DNA of 64,000 nucleotides. Source: Janibacter cremeus. GTDB taxonomy: Bacteria; Actinomycetota; Actinomycetes; Actinomycetales; Dermatophilaceae. Under the pieces are notes generated by a model. That model saw only the letters and a program-made list of their open reading frames with translations. It was not told the DNA's origin and did no database searches. The stretch spans positions 2,542,001 to 2,606,000 of the forward strand of contig NZ_JACCAE010000001.1 of the NCBI RefSeq assembly GCF_013409205.1. Direction: 5' to 3'. A program made the translations under genes and the position numbers. Below are positions 43,336 through 53,480 of the stretch, one piece after another (position 1 is the first letter of the stretch; each line of letters opens with the position of its first letter).

Positions 43336-44242
43336 GGAGCGCCGGCTTGATCGCTGGTGGCCCTATGACTCGGTGAGTCGCCGCCGCGGACGATCCGTGG
43401 GGCGGGTCGTCGATGCAGCCGTCCGCGCCCGGACATCACATCCGGCGGTCCTGCCGGCGTACTGGTGGGACGGTCACCCCAACTTCGGCGACGCCCTCAC
43501 GCCGTGGGTCCTCGCGCGATACGGGATCATCGCCGTCCACACGTCCCCCGCAGCGGCACGACTGGCAGGCGTCGGGAGCATCCTCGAGCAGGTTCCCGAG
43601 GAATTCGACGGCGTCATCTGGGGATCCGGTCTGCTCCATGGCGAGACCACGCGCATTCCCCGCGCGCCGGTCTTGGCGCTTCGTGGCCCGTTGACCCGCG
43701 ATGCCCTGGGGGTCACCGAGGATGTCCCGCTGGGCGACCCCGGCATTCTCGTGGGGCGTCACGTCCCCCGGCTGCGTGCGCGCTGGCGCCTGGGCCTGGT
43801 TCCCCATGGCTTCCATCGTCAGGAGCCGGGACTGCAGGAGTTCTCGGCACGGACCGGGCAGGACGTCACGGTGATCGACGTGCGGGCTCGACCCGGCCCG
43901 GTCATCCGACACATTGCCTCGTGCTCCGCGATCGTGACCACGTCCCTGCACGGCCTGATCGTGGCGGACGCGCTGGGCATCCCGGCCGCGTGGACCCGCA
44001 GGCAGCCCGACCTGTGGGGCGGGGACTTCAAGTTCCGCGACTACGAAGCCGTCATGACCCCCGGTCGCAGCCGCGAGATCGTCGTGGCCCCGGACACCAC
44101 CCTTGCCGACGTGCTCGCGGGAACCGACCAGGCCGAAGATGACGCGCGGGCGGAGTCAGTCCTTCGTCTGGAGTCGACCATTCCGCGGCTACCCGTCAGC
44201 CGCGATCGTCCGTGGCGAGCGTTCGCCCACAAAGGACGATGA
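43328..44242 (+). CDS. Polysaccharide pyruvyltransferase-like protein (second copy)
   Basis: 304 residues. WWDGHPNFGDALTPWVLARYG (the NFGD motif), VGSILEQVPEEFDGVIWGSGLLHG and CSAIVTTSLHGLIVADALGIPAAW (S-x-H-G) match PS_pyruv_trans. GTG 43328 overlaps the GT4 stop by 8 bases. It probably adds a pyruvate ketal to the GT4 product; the family also includes relatives of unknown activity. It converges with the flippase gene. Confidence 0.8.
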   Translation: MGEERRLDRWWPYDSVSRRRGRSVGRVVDAAVRARTSHPAVLPAYWWDGHPNFGDALTPWVLARYGIIAVHTSPAAARLAGVGSILEQVPEEFDGVIWGSGLLHGETTRIPRAPVLALRGPLTRDALGVTEDVPLGDPGILVGRHVPRLRARWRLGLVPHGFHRQEPGLQEFSARTGQDVTVIDVRARPGPVIRHIASCSAIVTTSLHGLIVADALGIPAAWTRRQPDLWGGDFKFRDYEAVMTPGRSREIVVAPDTTLADVLAGTDQAEDDARAESVLRLESTIPRLPVSRDRPWRAFAHKGR

Positions 44243-44276
44243 CCTCCTGCACTCTCCGTTGTGCTGAACCGGGTGA

Positions 44277-45818
44277 TTACCTTGCCCACGCCAAGCAACG
44301 GGCCAAGGGAGTCGTCACGCGTCGGACGGCCTTCGGTCCGATGCTGGAGACGATCCCGGCGTCAGCGGGAGTCAGCCCGGTGCGCGAGACCCACAACCCG
44401 ATGGCAAAGGTGAGGACACTCACGGGGAGCGCGATCAGTGCCTGAAGGCCAGGTCCAAGGGCGACGAGGGTGGTGCCGAGATAACTGGCCACGGCTGCGG
44501 CCATCCCCAGCCACATGGGGCTCGAGGCGCGAAGGCTGGCCCGTGTCGGTGTCTCGAAGCTCTCCTTCTCAGTGAGCAGCAGCCAGCCGAACCTGACCAG
44601 TCCGACCGATGCCTTGGCCAAGACTGCCCCCCATGCGCCGAGCACCGGCACGGTGAGGAGCGCCAGAGCTCCCATTGCTCCCAGAGCCAGCAGGTTCAAT
44701 CGCAACACGCTCATGCCCCGCAGACGCGAGGAGACGAAGGAGATCATGGGAAAGGTCACCACAGTCAGGCCGGCGGTGGCCGTGAGTACGAACACCAAGT
44801 TGGAGGCCGCGGTGTACTCGGCGCCGTAGATGACGGGTACGAGAATCGCGAGGACCGGGGCTCCAACGGCGATGATTGCGCCGATGATCGTTGATGATGT
44901 GCGCAACACTCGCAGGAAAGCTCGCCCGACAGCCTCCCCATCGACCTCCCGTAGGCCGGATACGGCCGGAACCAACGGTGTCAGCAGACTCTGCGCAGGA
45001 GCGAAGGCATGACCGGCCAGACCGAAGGCCAGCGCGTACATGCCCACCTGCTGCGCGGTGGAGAGCTGTTCCAGCAGGATGACTTCCGTCCGGTCGAGGG
45101 CCAACCCGGCCACGACTCCCGAGGCCCCCGCGGGAAGGGCGTACCGCCAGAACTCGCGGGGTAGCCGCCAGGGCGCCCGAATGCGAAGCACCGCCCGCCG
45201 GTAGATCGGGGCGATGATGGGAATGGCCAGCAAGGGAGCCATCCCGCTCACGACCAGACGAGTCAGCCAGACTCCGTCGGGCGTTCCCATCGAGTAGAGC
45301 GAGAGCAGCACTGCCGCCTGCGTGACGACATTCATCACGATGGCCAACTTGGCGCCGGCTGCGGTGCGGTTCTCGATCGTCAGGCACGCAGTGGCTCCAC
45401 CGACGGCGGCCGGTACCCAAACGCCGAAGACCACCGCGCCGACGAGCAACGCCGGCCGCCCCTCACCCAGCAGGACCACGATCAGGGTGAGGAGGGGTGC
45501 GGCCCACAACACACGAAAGCCCTGGGACCGGGACAGCAGGGCTTGGACACGGCCGCGGTCTCCTCTCGCGTGTGCCTTTGACCCGAACTGGATCAGGCCC
45601 GAGCTGATCCCTGCGGAGACGATGAGGGTGGCGATGCTCATCACGGCCGTCAGGTACGCCAGCCGCCCGAAGCCCGCTGGACCGAGGACTCTCGCGAGCA
45701 CGATGTTGACCACGAAGGCCGCCGGGAGTGACAGGGCCGTGTGCAGCACAGTCCAAGCGGCACCGGAGGCTGCCCGCTGCTGCAACTGTCCCCGAGTCAG
45801 TCGCGGCCCTTCGCCCAT
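44277..45818 (-). CDS. Wzx-type polysaccharide flippase (MOP family)
   Basis: 513 residues with about 12-14 hydrophobic segments. N-terminal AAFVVNIVLARVLGPAGFGRLAYLTAV is the classic RfbX/Wzx opening, followed by alternating helices and Arg-rich cytoplasmic loops, including LALDRTEVILLEQLSTAQQVGMYALAFGLA. It moves undecaprenyl-PP-linked repeat units to the outer face. ATG 45818 has a GGGGGGG tract six bases upstream. A second export route, the ABC exporter at 3675, is also present in the locus. Confidence 0.88.
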   Translation of the reverse strand: MGEGPRLTRGQLQQRAASGAAWTVLHTALSLPAAFVVNIVLARVLGPAGFGRLAYLTAVMSIATLIVSAGISSGLIQFGSKAHARGDRGRVQALLSRSQGFRVLWAAPLLTLIVVLLGEGRPALLVGAVVFGVWVPAAVGGATACLTIENRTAAGAKLAIVMNVVTQAAVLLSLYSMGTPDGVWLTRLVVSGMAPLLAIPIIAPIYRRAVLRIRAPWRLPREFWRYALPAGASGVVAGLALDRTEVILLEQLSTAQQVGMYALAFGLAGHAFAPAQSLLTPLVPAVSGLREVDGEAVGRAFLRVLRTSSTIIGAIIAVGAPVLAILVPVIYGAEYTAASNLVFVLTATAGLTVVTFPMISFVSSRLRGMSVLRLNLLALGAMGALALLTVPVLGAWGAVLAKASVGLVRFGWLLLTEKESFETPTRASLRASSPMWLGMAAAVASYLGTTLVALGPGLQALIALPVSVLTFAIGLWVSRTGLTPADAGIVSSIGPKAVRRVTTPLARCLAWAR

Positions 45819-45960
45819 GATCAACCCCCCCCATCGGGTCTCGGTTCCCGGCACGAGCCGGAACCGGTGTGCGCCCTGGCGGCCGACGGGCCCGGATCTA
45901 CACTCCGAGCACACCCTAGAGCGTGATGCGTCGCGATCGCGTGTCATTGAGGAGGCGTAC
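45819..45960. promoter_or_regulatory. Divergent region, flippase / PP-loop ATPase gene
   Basis: 142 bases. TACACT at 45899-45904 is a candidate plus-strand -10, about 55 bases before the GTG start of the right-hand gene, which is itself preceded by GAGGAGG. Nothing clear on the minus strand. Confidence 0.35.
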
Positions 45961-47163
45961 GTGCTTGTCGTTGATCAGCCCCGGACGGCGGGGGTGGGAA
46001 CGAGACTCCGGGTCACGACAAGACTCGCCGGAGCGGCGGTTGATGAGTTGTGGTTCGAGGTGCCCCGTCACGTCGAAGACATGGTCACGCGTCGAAGCGA
46101 CCCCTTTGCCGTCGCATTGGTGCTGCCGGCGATGCGCCTTGGTGTGGACCTGCACCTGCACGGGGTGGTGACGGATGAACTGCTCCTTCGGCTCAATCAC
46201 GAGTACCAGCACCTGCACCGCAGCGCTTTCCCGCAGTATCGGGCGATCACCGTGACGAGTGACGATGTGGCACCGCCAGAAGCCGCTGGCCCCGGTGTCG
46301 CGGCGGGGTTCTCTGGCGGCGTCGATTCGTATGCGTTGCTGCACGACTACTTCCTCGACGAGGATTGTCCACCGTCGTTGCGAGTGACCCACTGGTTGTT
46401 CAACAACGTCGGTTCGCACGGCGCCGGGAAGGCAGATGCGTTGTTCACGCGCCGCCTCAGCGATGTCCGGCACGCACTGGAACCAACACGTCTACCCGTG
46501 ATCGACGTGGACTCCAATGTGGACGCCGCTTACCAACTCGGGCGTCGTCATGGACACACCGCCTTCCTGCAGACGCACACGGCCCGCAATGCGGCCGTGG
46601 CACACCTTCTCGCTCCGGGCCTGGGACTGTGGCTCTACGCCTCCTCCAGCCACTACCGCCACATGCATGTGCGTCCGAGCTCCACCAGCAGTCCGAGTGA
46701 GTCAATCGGGTTGCAACTGCTGTCCACCTCGTCGCTCCAGCTGCGGTCTGTTGGCGGTGAGTACACCCGGGTCGACAAGACGCGGGTCATGGCCGACGTA
46801 CCTGATGCGGTGAACCACTTGGACGTGTGCATTCGTGAGGAGTTCGACGCGCCATCGACGAACTGCTCCGCGTGCTTCAAGTGCCTGCGCACGATCTATG
46901 CCCTGGAGTTGCTGGGGTTGGCGCCGCCATTCTTTGCCGCGGGCACATTCGACTACCGCACGTACGCCGAGGCCAAAGAGGACTACGAGGTCACGCTCTT
47001 GACGCCCGAGGCTGCCCCTCTTGAGCGAGAGATCAGGCAATTGGCAGGCGAGGTCGGTCACTCATTCAGCCTGCGAAGCAGGGCACGGGCAGTGCTCGCA
47101 CGGATGCAGGCCAAGGTGCGACGGATGGTGTCATTGCCGATCAGACCTCTACGACGCCGATGA
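45961..47163 (+). CDS. QueC-like PP-loop ATPase in a glycan locus
   Basis: 400 residues from GTG 45961 (GAGGAGG upstream). PP-loop GFSGGVDSYALL at ~116-127, HWLFNNVGSHG, a long central region, and a C-terminal cysteine set C290, C302, C305, C308 (C-x11-C-x2-C-x2-C, seen as CIREEF and NCSACFKC). This resembles the zinc site of QueC-type 7-cyano-7-deazaguanine synthases, whose fold uses ATP to activate a carboxylate for amide or nitrile formation. The N-terminal ~100 residues are not like QueC. No queuosine genes are near, so an amide- or nitrile-forming role on a sugar or precursor is a reasonable inference. Confidence 0.7.
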   Translation: MLVVDQPRTAGVGTRLRVTTRLAGAAVDELWFEVPRHVEDMVTRRSDPFAVALVLPAMRLGVDLHLHGVVTDELLLRLNHEYQHLHRSAFPQYRAITVTSDDVAPPEAAGPGVAAGFSGGVDSYALLHDYFLDEDCPPSLRVTHWLFNNVGSHGAGKADALFTRRLSDVRHALEPTRLPVIDVDSNVDAAYQLGRRHGHTAFLQTHTARNAAVAHLLAPGLGLWLYASSSHYRHMHVRPSSTSSPSESIGLQLLSTSSLQLRSVGGEYTRVDKTRVMADVPDAVNHLDVCIREEFDAPSTNCSACFKCLRTIYALELLGLAPPFFAAGTFDYRTYAEAKEDYEVTLLTPEAAPLEREIRQLAGEVGHSFSLRSRARAVLARMQAKVRRMVSLPIRPLRRR

Positions 47164-47166
47164 TGA

Positions 47167-48264
47167 TCAGGGTCGTGAGCGTGTCGGGCGGGGCGCGAGG
47201 TCAACATCTTCGCCGTGCCCCGACACCCACGTCGCCAGCGGCGCGGTCGCAGTTGTCCACGCCAGCGTGTCCAGACGGGCCTGCCGCTGCTCTGGGTCGA
47301 GCCGGGTCGGCGGCCCCTCGGTGTCCAGCCACTCGGTGAGGGCCGGGATCCACTCGTCCCGCTCGTCCGCGATCCGAGGCAGGCCCCGATACCCCGGCGC
47401 TCCTTGATCCGTGGTGATGACCGGGACACCGACGGCAAGCGCTTCGGCGTACTTCACAGGTGCGCCGACACTCTCCGGCAGCGGGATGGCAATGGCCCAG
47501 GCGTCGCTGAGGAAGGCCTGCAGGTCGTCGACCCGGCCCCATGCCTCCACCCCGGGCGCGGCCGCAATGGCAGGGTCGAGGCCGGAACCAGCGACCGCGC
47601 ACGTCGCACCCGTCGCCAGATGCACTGACGGCCAGACTTCGTTGATGAACCAGTTGAGTCCAACCGTGTTGGGCTGCCACGACCAGTTGCCGAAGAGCTT
47701 GAGGACCGGCGTCGACGCAGGTGCTGGCTCGATCGACCACTCCTGAGGGTCGATGCCGTTCTCGACGACCAGCACAGGCGCGGGGCCGTCGATCAGCGAG
47801 GCTGCCTCACGGGCCGAGGTCACCGTGACCACGGTCGCCTCGTGCCGGATGCGCCGCTCGAGATCGAGCCAGGCCCGCGAACTGCTGCCGGACCCCGACC
47901 ACCGACTGAAGACGTTGTGGAGGTCGACGACCGTGGGCCGGTCCTTGGGCGCCGCCCACCCGAACCGCTCCCAGCTCTCACCGTGCGCGACGACGACTAC
48001 CTCGCCCCACGCTGCGAGACGGCGCCTGAGCGCGCGTCGTCGCCCCGGTCGGGGCAATCGACCACGCCACTCCAGCGGCGGCAGGCGATGCACGTCGTCG
48101 GCAACCGCGCGCACCGAGGTGTCGTCCTGCGGGCCGGCGAGGGTGACGACCCGAACGGTGTGCCCCGCTTCTGCAAGGGCGCGGATCTGGAAGAACTGTC
48201 GGCGCTGGCCCCCCTGACCGAACTGGTCCGGTGTCTCGTTGCTCACCCAGTGCACCGCCACCAT
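47167..48264 (-). CDS. Glycosyltransferase family 4
   Basis: 365 residues from ATG 48264 (AAGGATC upstream). Has HWVSNETPDQFGQGGQRRQFF, VVDLHNVFSRW, LVVENGIDPQEW, LKLFGNWSWQPNTVGLNWF and SVGAPVKYAEALAVGVPVITTDQG. The last stretch replaces the standard E-x7-E region with one glutamate kept, as in GT4 enzymes close to the WcaC/ExpE7-like group. Divergent from the large fused GT gene. Converges with the PP-loop ATPase gene three bases away. Confidence 0.82.
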   Translation of the reverse strand: MVAVHWVSNETPDQFGQGGQRRQFFQIRALAEAGHTVRVVTLAGPQDDTSVRAVADDVHRLPPLEWRGRLPRPGRRRALRRRLAAWGEVVVVAHGESWERFGWAAPKDRPTVVDLHNVFSRWSGSGSSSRAWLDLERRIRHEATVVTVTSAREAASLIDGPAPVLVVENGIDPQEWSIEPAPASTPVLKLFGNWSWQPNTVGLNWFINEVWPSVHLATGATCAVAGSGLDPAIAAAPGVEAWGRVDDLQAFLSDAWAIAIPLPESVGAPVKYAEALAVGVPVITTDQGAPGYRGLPRIADERDEWIPALTEWLDTEGPPTRLDPEQRQARLDTLAWTTATAPLATWVSGHGEDVDLAPRPTRSRP

Positions 48265-48380
48265 GGTGTGATCCTTGCATGCGCTCGGTGGCGCGCTCGC
48301 TTCTGCCGTCACCTCGTGGGGCCTAGCGAGGTGACAGTTCGGTCTAGGCTGCCTCCAGTCGACGATCTGGGGAGAGATAC

Positions 48381-50639
48381 ATGCACGGACCGGTACGGGT
48401 GGCGATTCTTGGCCACACGGCACAGTTTGGTGGTGTCGAGCTGGCACTGGTGCGGCTCATGGGCACGCTGGCGACCCGATCGGACGTGCAGGCCCGGGTC
48501 ATCCTCTTTGCCCACGGTCCGCTCGTCACTCGTCTGCGCGAGTGTGGCCACGAGGTCGAGGTACTCCCGCTGGACGAGGGAATCGGTGGCACCACCCGGT
48601 ACCAGGCAGCCGGGGCCGCCACGGCCGCAACCTCGGCGGTGCGGTCCGCGCCCTTCGTCATGAGGCTGGCTCGACGGCTGCGTGAGCTGGAGGTCGACGT
48701 CGTCCACACGACAACCCTCAAGACCCACCTGCTCGGGATCCCCGCGGCACGTCTCGCTCGCCGTCCACTCGTCTGGCACGTCCGTGACCGGATCGCCCCT
48801 GACTACCTGCCCGCTCCCGTGGTCCGCCTCGTGCGGCAGGTGGCGACCCGGGGGCCGCAACGGGTCATCACGAACTCGCGAGCCACCGCAGCCACGCTTC
48901 CGGGGGCGCGCGGTCTCGCTGTCGCCCACCCCGGTCTGACGCCCGACCAGATCGCGTCCGAGCCTCGCCCCCGACCGGCGCTCCCGGTCGTCGGCATCGT
49001 CGGCCGGATCTCCCCGACCAAGGGGCAGCTGGAGTTCGTGCGTGCGGCCGCTCGCATCGCGCAGGCGCACCCCGAGGCCAGGTTCCGGATCATCGGGTCG
49101 CCGATGTTCGGCCACGAGGAGCACGAGGCGCAAATCCGCCGCGAGATCGAACGACTGGGTCTGACCAACCGGGTGGAGTTGACCGGTTTCAGCGACGATC
49201 CGGCCCTCGAGTTCGATGCGATGACCGTCGCCGTCCACGCCTCACCCACGCCCGAGCCCTACGGTCAGGTCGTCGCCGAGGCGATGGCGCGCGGTGTGCC
49301 AGTGATCGCCACGGACGCCGGCGGTGTGCCCGAGATCGCCGGTGACGGGCCGGCGCCGGTCGGCTGGCTCGTCCCACCCGGCGACGTCGACGCACTGGCT
49401 GCAGCCATGGACTCGGCGCTCGCTGATGCGGACGAGGCCGAGCGAAGGGGGCGGGCCGGCTGGGAGCGCGCGCGCACCGCTCTGGGCATCGGACCGAGCA
49501 CGGACACGATCGTGGGTGTCTGGCAGGAAGTCGCCGGACGCGAGCGTCCGCGTGTGGCAATCGCCCACGACTACCTCACCCAGCGCGGAGGAGCGGAGCG
49601 CGTCGTCCTGGCCATGCTCAAGACCTTCCCGGACGCGACCATCCACACGACGTTGTACGACCCGGAGGGGACCTTCCCCGAGTTCCGGGACGCCGATGTC
49701 CGGGTGAGCCCGCTCAACAGGATCGGGGTTCTGCGGCGGAACCACCGGGTGGCGCTGCCCTTCCTCCCCTTCGCCTCGAGCCGGCTACGCATCGACGCCG
49801 ACGTCGTCATCGCCAGCAGCAGCGGATGGGCCCATGGGTTTCCCACGACCGGACGCAAACTCGTGTACTGCCACGCGCCGGCACGCTGGCTGTACCAGTC
49901 GCAGCGCTACCTGGGACGGGACCCGAGGCGCTCGCCGATCGGCTTGGCGCTCCTGGCGCTGCGGTCCCCCCTCAAGGCATGGGACCGGCGCGCTGCGGCC
50001 ACCGGGGATGTCTACCTGGCCAACTCCCACGTCGTGCGCGAACGCATCGACGGGGCCTACGGCATCGATGCCGAGGTCCTCCCGCCCCCCTTCGCCGTCG
50101 ACTCCACGGGAGACCGGGAGCCGGTGCCCGAAGTGGCCCAGTGGGATGGTTTCCACCTCGTCGTCTCCCGGTTGATGCCGTACAAGAACGTGCACCGCAT
50201 CATCGAGGCCTTCTCCGGTCTGCCCGAACGGCTGGTCGTCGTCGGCGCCGGTCCGATGCTCGAGGAGCTGCAGGCCGCCGCTCCGCCCAATGTCGCGGTG
50301 GTCACGCGCCTGACCGATGCCCAGATGCGTTGGGTGTATGCCAACAGTCGGGCCCTCGTCGCGGCCAGCCACGAGGACTTCGGACTCACCCCGCTCGAGG
50401 CGGGCGCCTTCGGCAAGCCGACCCTCGCCCTTCGTGCCGGTGGGTACCTCGACACGATCGCCGAAGGGGTGAACGGCACCTTCTTCGACGAGCCCACGGC
50501 CGCGTCGATCCGCGAATCCGTCATAGCCGCACGCGCCGCCGAGTGGGATCCGCACGCGGTGCGCGACCACGTGGAGGCGTTCTCCCCGGAGCGGTTCGCC
50601 CTCCGCCTGCAGGCCGCCGCGGCGCGGCTCGCGGAATAG
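48381..50639 (+). CDS. Fused glycosyltransferase: two GT4 domains
   Basis: 752 residues; GGGGAGAG before ATG 48381. Domain 1 (1-~385): VAILGHTAQFGGVELAL, VVGIVGRISPTKGQLEFV, TPEPYGQVVAEAMARGVPVIATD. Domain 2 (~390-752): RVAIAHDYLTQRGGAERVVLAM, YCHAPARWLY, VVSRLMPYKNVHRIIEAF, and SHEDFGLTPLEAGAFGKPTL, which is the WbaZ/PimB-like pattern. Each half has its own donor-binding site, so the protein can add two sugars in sequence. The second domain resembles mannosyltransferases of the WbaZ type; with the mannose-1-phosphate guanylyltransferase nearby, GDP-mannose is a plausible donor. Confidence 0.87.
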   Translation: MHGPVRVAILGHTAQFGGVELALVRLMGTLATRSDVQARVILFAHGPLVTRLRECGHEVEVLPLDEGIGGTTRYQAAGAATAATSAVRSAPFVMRLARRLRELEVDVVHTTTLKTHLLGIPAARLARRPLVWHVRDRIAPDYLPAPVVRLVRQVATRGPQRVITNSRATAATLPGARGLAVAHPGLTPDQIASEPRPRPALPVVGIVGRISPTKGQLEFVRAAARIAQAHPEARFRIIGSPMFGHEEHEAQIRREIERLGLTNRVELTGFSDDPALEFDAMTVAVHASPTPEPYGQVVAEAMARGVPVIATDAGGVPEIAGDGPAPVGWLVPPGDVDALAAAMDSALADADEAERRGRAGWERARTALGIGPSTDTIVGVWQEVAGRERPRVAIAHDYLTQRGGAERVVLAMLKTFPDATIHTTLYDPEGTFPEFRDADVRVSPLNRIGVLRRNHRVALPFLPFASSRLRIDADVVIASSSGWAHGFPTTGRKLVYCHAPARWLYQSQRYLGRDPRRSPIGLALLALRSPLKAWDRRAAATGDVYLANSHVVRERIDGAYGIDAEVLPPPFAVDSTGDREPVPEVAQWDGFHLVVSRLMPYKNVHRIIEAFSGLPERLVVVGAGPMLEELQAAAPPNVAVVTRLTDAQMRWVYANSRALVAASHEDFGLTPLEAGAFGKPTLALRAGGYLDTIAEGVNGTFFDEPTAASIRESVIAARAAEWDPHAVRDHVEAFSPERFALRLQAAAARLAE

Positions 50640-50656
50640 GCCAAGAGGTCTCTGCG

Positions 50657-51739
50657 ATGTCGAGGGTGAATCACGTCGGAGGACTCGATGCGCTTCGCAT
50701 CCTCGCGGCACTGGCCGTCTTCATCTGTCACCTGGTCGCCTACTGGGGACTGACGGGGCTTCCCTTCAAGCTGCCGGAACTCCTCTCCAGCGGTGCACAC
50801 GGCGTCGACGTCTTCATCGTCATGTCCGGGTTCGTGCTGAGCCTGCCGGTCTTCGCCACTGGCCGCGGCCTCGACACGGCTAACTTCCTGCGGCGGCGGG
50901 CCACGCGGATCCTGCCGCCGTACTACGTCGCTCTGGCATTCGCGACGGTCATCGCCTTCTCGCCGATCGCAACGTGGATCGTGGCGGAGCAGGCGTCGTT
51001 CGAGGACCTCGCCTGGCACATGGTGCTGCTCCAGACCTGGTCGCCACAGCACCTGGCCACGATCAACGGCTCCCTCTGGAGCGTCGCACTCGAGGTCCAG
51101 CTCTACGCCGTCTTCCCGGTGCTCGTGCTGGTCGCGAAACGGTGGGGTGTCACGCCCATCGTGGCCGTCACGGCGCTGATGTCGGTGGCGCTCTCTGCAG
51201 TGGAGTTGCCCGGTGCCATCGGGGCAGCACTGACCGACGAGCACAACCTGCCGGTGAGGTTGATCCAGTTCGTGACGGGGATGGCCTGCGCACGCGTGGT
51301 CACTCTGGGCAGAGTGCCCCGGCGTCGAGTCCTCTGGACCATGGTGGTGGCTACCGCGATCGTGGCAATAGGGGCCAACACCATCGGAGTCCGTGTCGGG
51401 CAGGTCGCCCTGTGGGCACTTGCCTCGGGCTTCTTGGTGCTGCTGACCGTGGACCAACTCGGCGCCGTGTTTGAGCGGACCCCGCTGGAGCGATGGGGGC
51501 TGGGCGCCTACAGCTTCTACCTGCTCCACCAGCCCATTACGCTGATGCTCGGGAAGGTTGTCCGGCCGCACGTCTCCGACGATCGTCTGGCGTTCGTCGT
51601 CGGTATCGCCATCTGTCTCCCCGTCGTGTCCCTTGCCGCGTGGGCCATGTATCTCGTGGTCGAACGTCCCGTCCACACGTTCGGCCGAGCGCGGTATCCC
51701 GTGCTGCGCAACGTGGCGGACCCGACGCCGGCGGCCTGA
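50657..51739 (+). CDS. Acyltransferase family 3 (OafA/NolX type)
   Basis: 360 residues, about ten membrane helices. The N-terminal GLDALRILAALAVFICHLV matches the family start, with the conserved His and R-x10-H pattern. GVDVFIVMSGFVLS, FLRRRATRILPPYY, SLWSVALEVQLYAVFPV and the C-terminal YSFYLLHQPITLM are all typical. It O-acetylates (or otherwise O-acylates) a sugar from the membrane side. AGAGGTC precedes ATG 50657. Last gene of the polysaccharide region before trpS. Confidence 0.87.
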   Translation: MSRVNHVGGLDALRILAALAVFICHLVAYWGLTGLPFKLPELLSSGAHGVDVFIVMSGFVLSLPVFATGRGLDTANFLRRRATRILPPYYVALAFATVIAFSPIATWIVAEQASFEDLAWHMVLLQTWSPQHLATINGSLWSVALEVQLYAVFPVLVLVAKRWGVTPIVAVTALMSVALSAVELPGAIGAALTDEHNLPVRLIQFVTGMACARVVTLGRVPRRRVLWTMVVATAIVAIGANTIGVRVGQVALWALASGFLVLLTVDQLGAVFERTPLERWGLGAYSFYLLHQPITLMLGKVVRPHVSDDRLAFVVGIAICLPVVSLAAWAMYLVVERPVHTFGRARYPVLRNVADPTPAA

Positions 51740-52834
<1,095 letters not shown>

Positions 52835-52836
52835 GG

Positions 52837-53370
52837 ATGGCGGTGCACGGGGTCTCGATCGCAGTGCCCGAGCCGTGGTGTGGCCAGCTGCAGCGGCAGC
52901 GCGAGGACGTCGGGGACCCGATGGCCCACGCGATCCCACCGCACATCACGCTCATGCCGCCGACGGAGATCGCTGCGAGCGAGATGGATCGATTCGTCCG
53001 GCATCTCGAGGGAGTCGCGGGCAACCACGGACCCTTCACGGTGCGCCTGCGTGGCACCGGCACCTTCCTGCCGGTCAGCCGCGTCGTATTCGTCCAGGTC
53101 TCCCAAGGCATCCCGATGTGCGAGCGGCTGGAACAGGCCGTCCGCCGTGGACCGGTCTCACGAGACCTGGAGTTCCCCTACCACCCGCACGTGACCATCG
53201 CCCACGACATCGACGAGTCGGGGCTCGACCGCGCCTTCGACGACCTCGCCGGCTTCGACGCGTCCTTCGAGGTCAGCCGCTTCCACCTCTACGACCACGG
53301 CGCCGACGAGGTCTGGCGGCCGATGGTCGACTTCGACCTCACGGGCGAGCGTCTGCAGCACTCATCGTGA
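52837..53370 (+). CDS. 2'-5' RNA ligase family protein (2H phosphoesterase)
   Basis: 177 residues; starts 2 bases after trpS. Two H-x-T motifs, H36-I-T38 and H118-V-T120, in the usual PPHITL and YHPHVTIAH contexts, define the 2H phosphoesterase fold. The family acts on 2'-5' or cyclic phosphodiester bonds in RNA or small nucleotides; the actual substrate is unknown. Coupling to trpS hints at tRNA-related work, as far as position can say. Confidence 0.87.
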   Translation: MAVHGVSIAVPEPWCGQLQRQREDVGDPMAHAIPPHITLMPPTEIAASEMDRFVRHLEGVAGNHGPFTVRLRGTGTFLPVSRVVFVQVSQGIPMCERLEQAVRRGPVSRDLEFPYHPHVTIAHDIDESGLDRAFDDLAGFDASFEVSRFHLYDHGADEVWRPMVDFDLTGERLQHSS

Positions 53371-53480
53371 TGTGGCTCCCATCGTGGCGGCGCAAGGAGG
53401 TCGCCGGGTGATGTCCGGGGCGGGCGCCTGATGGCATCTTGGCCGCACGAGCTCGCCGTGCTCCCGGTAGCGTTCGCGCC

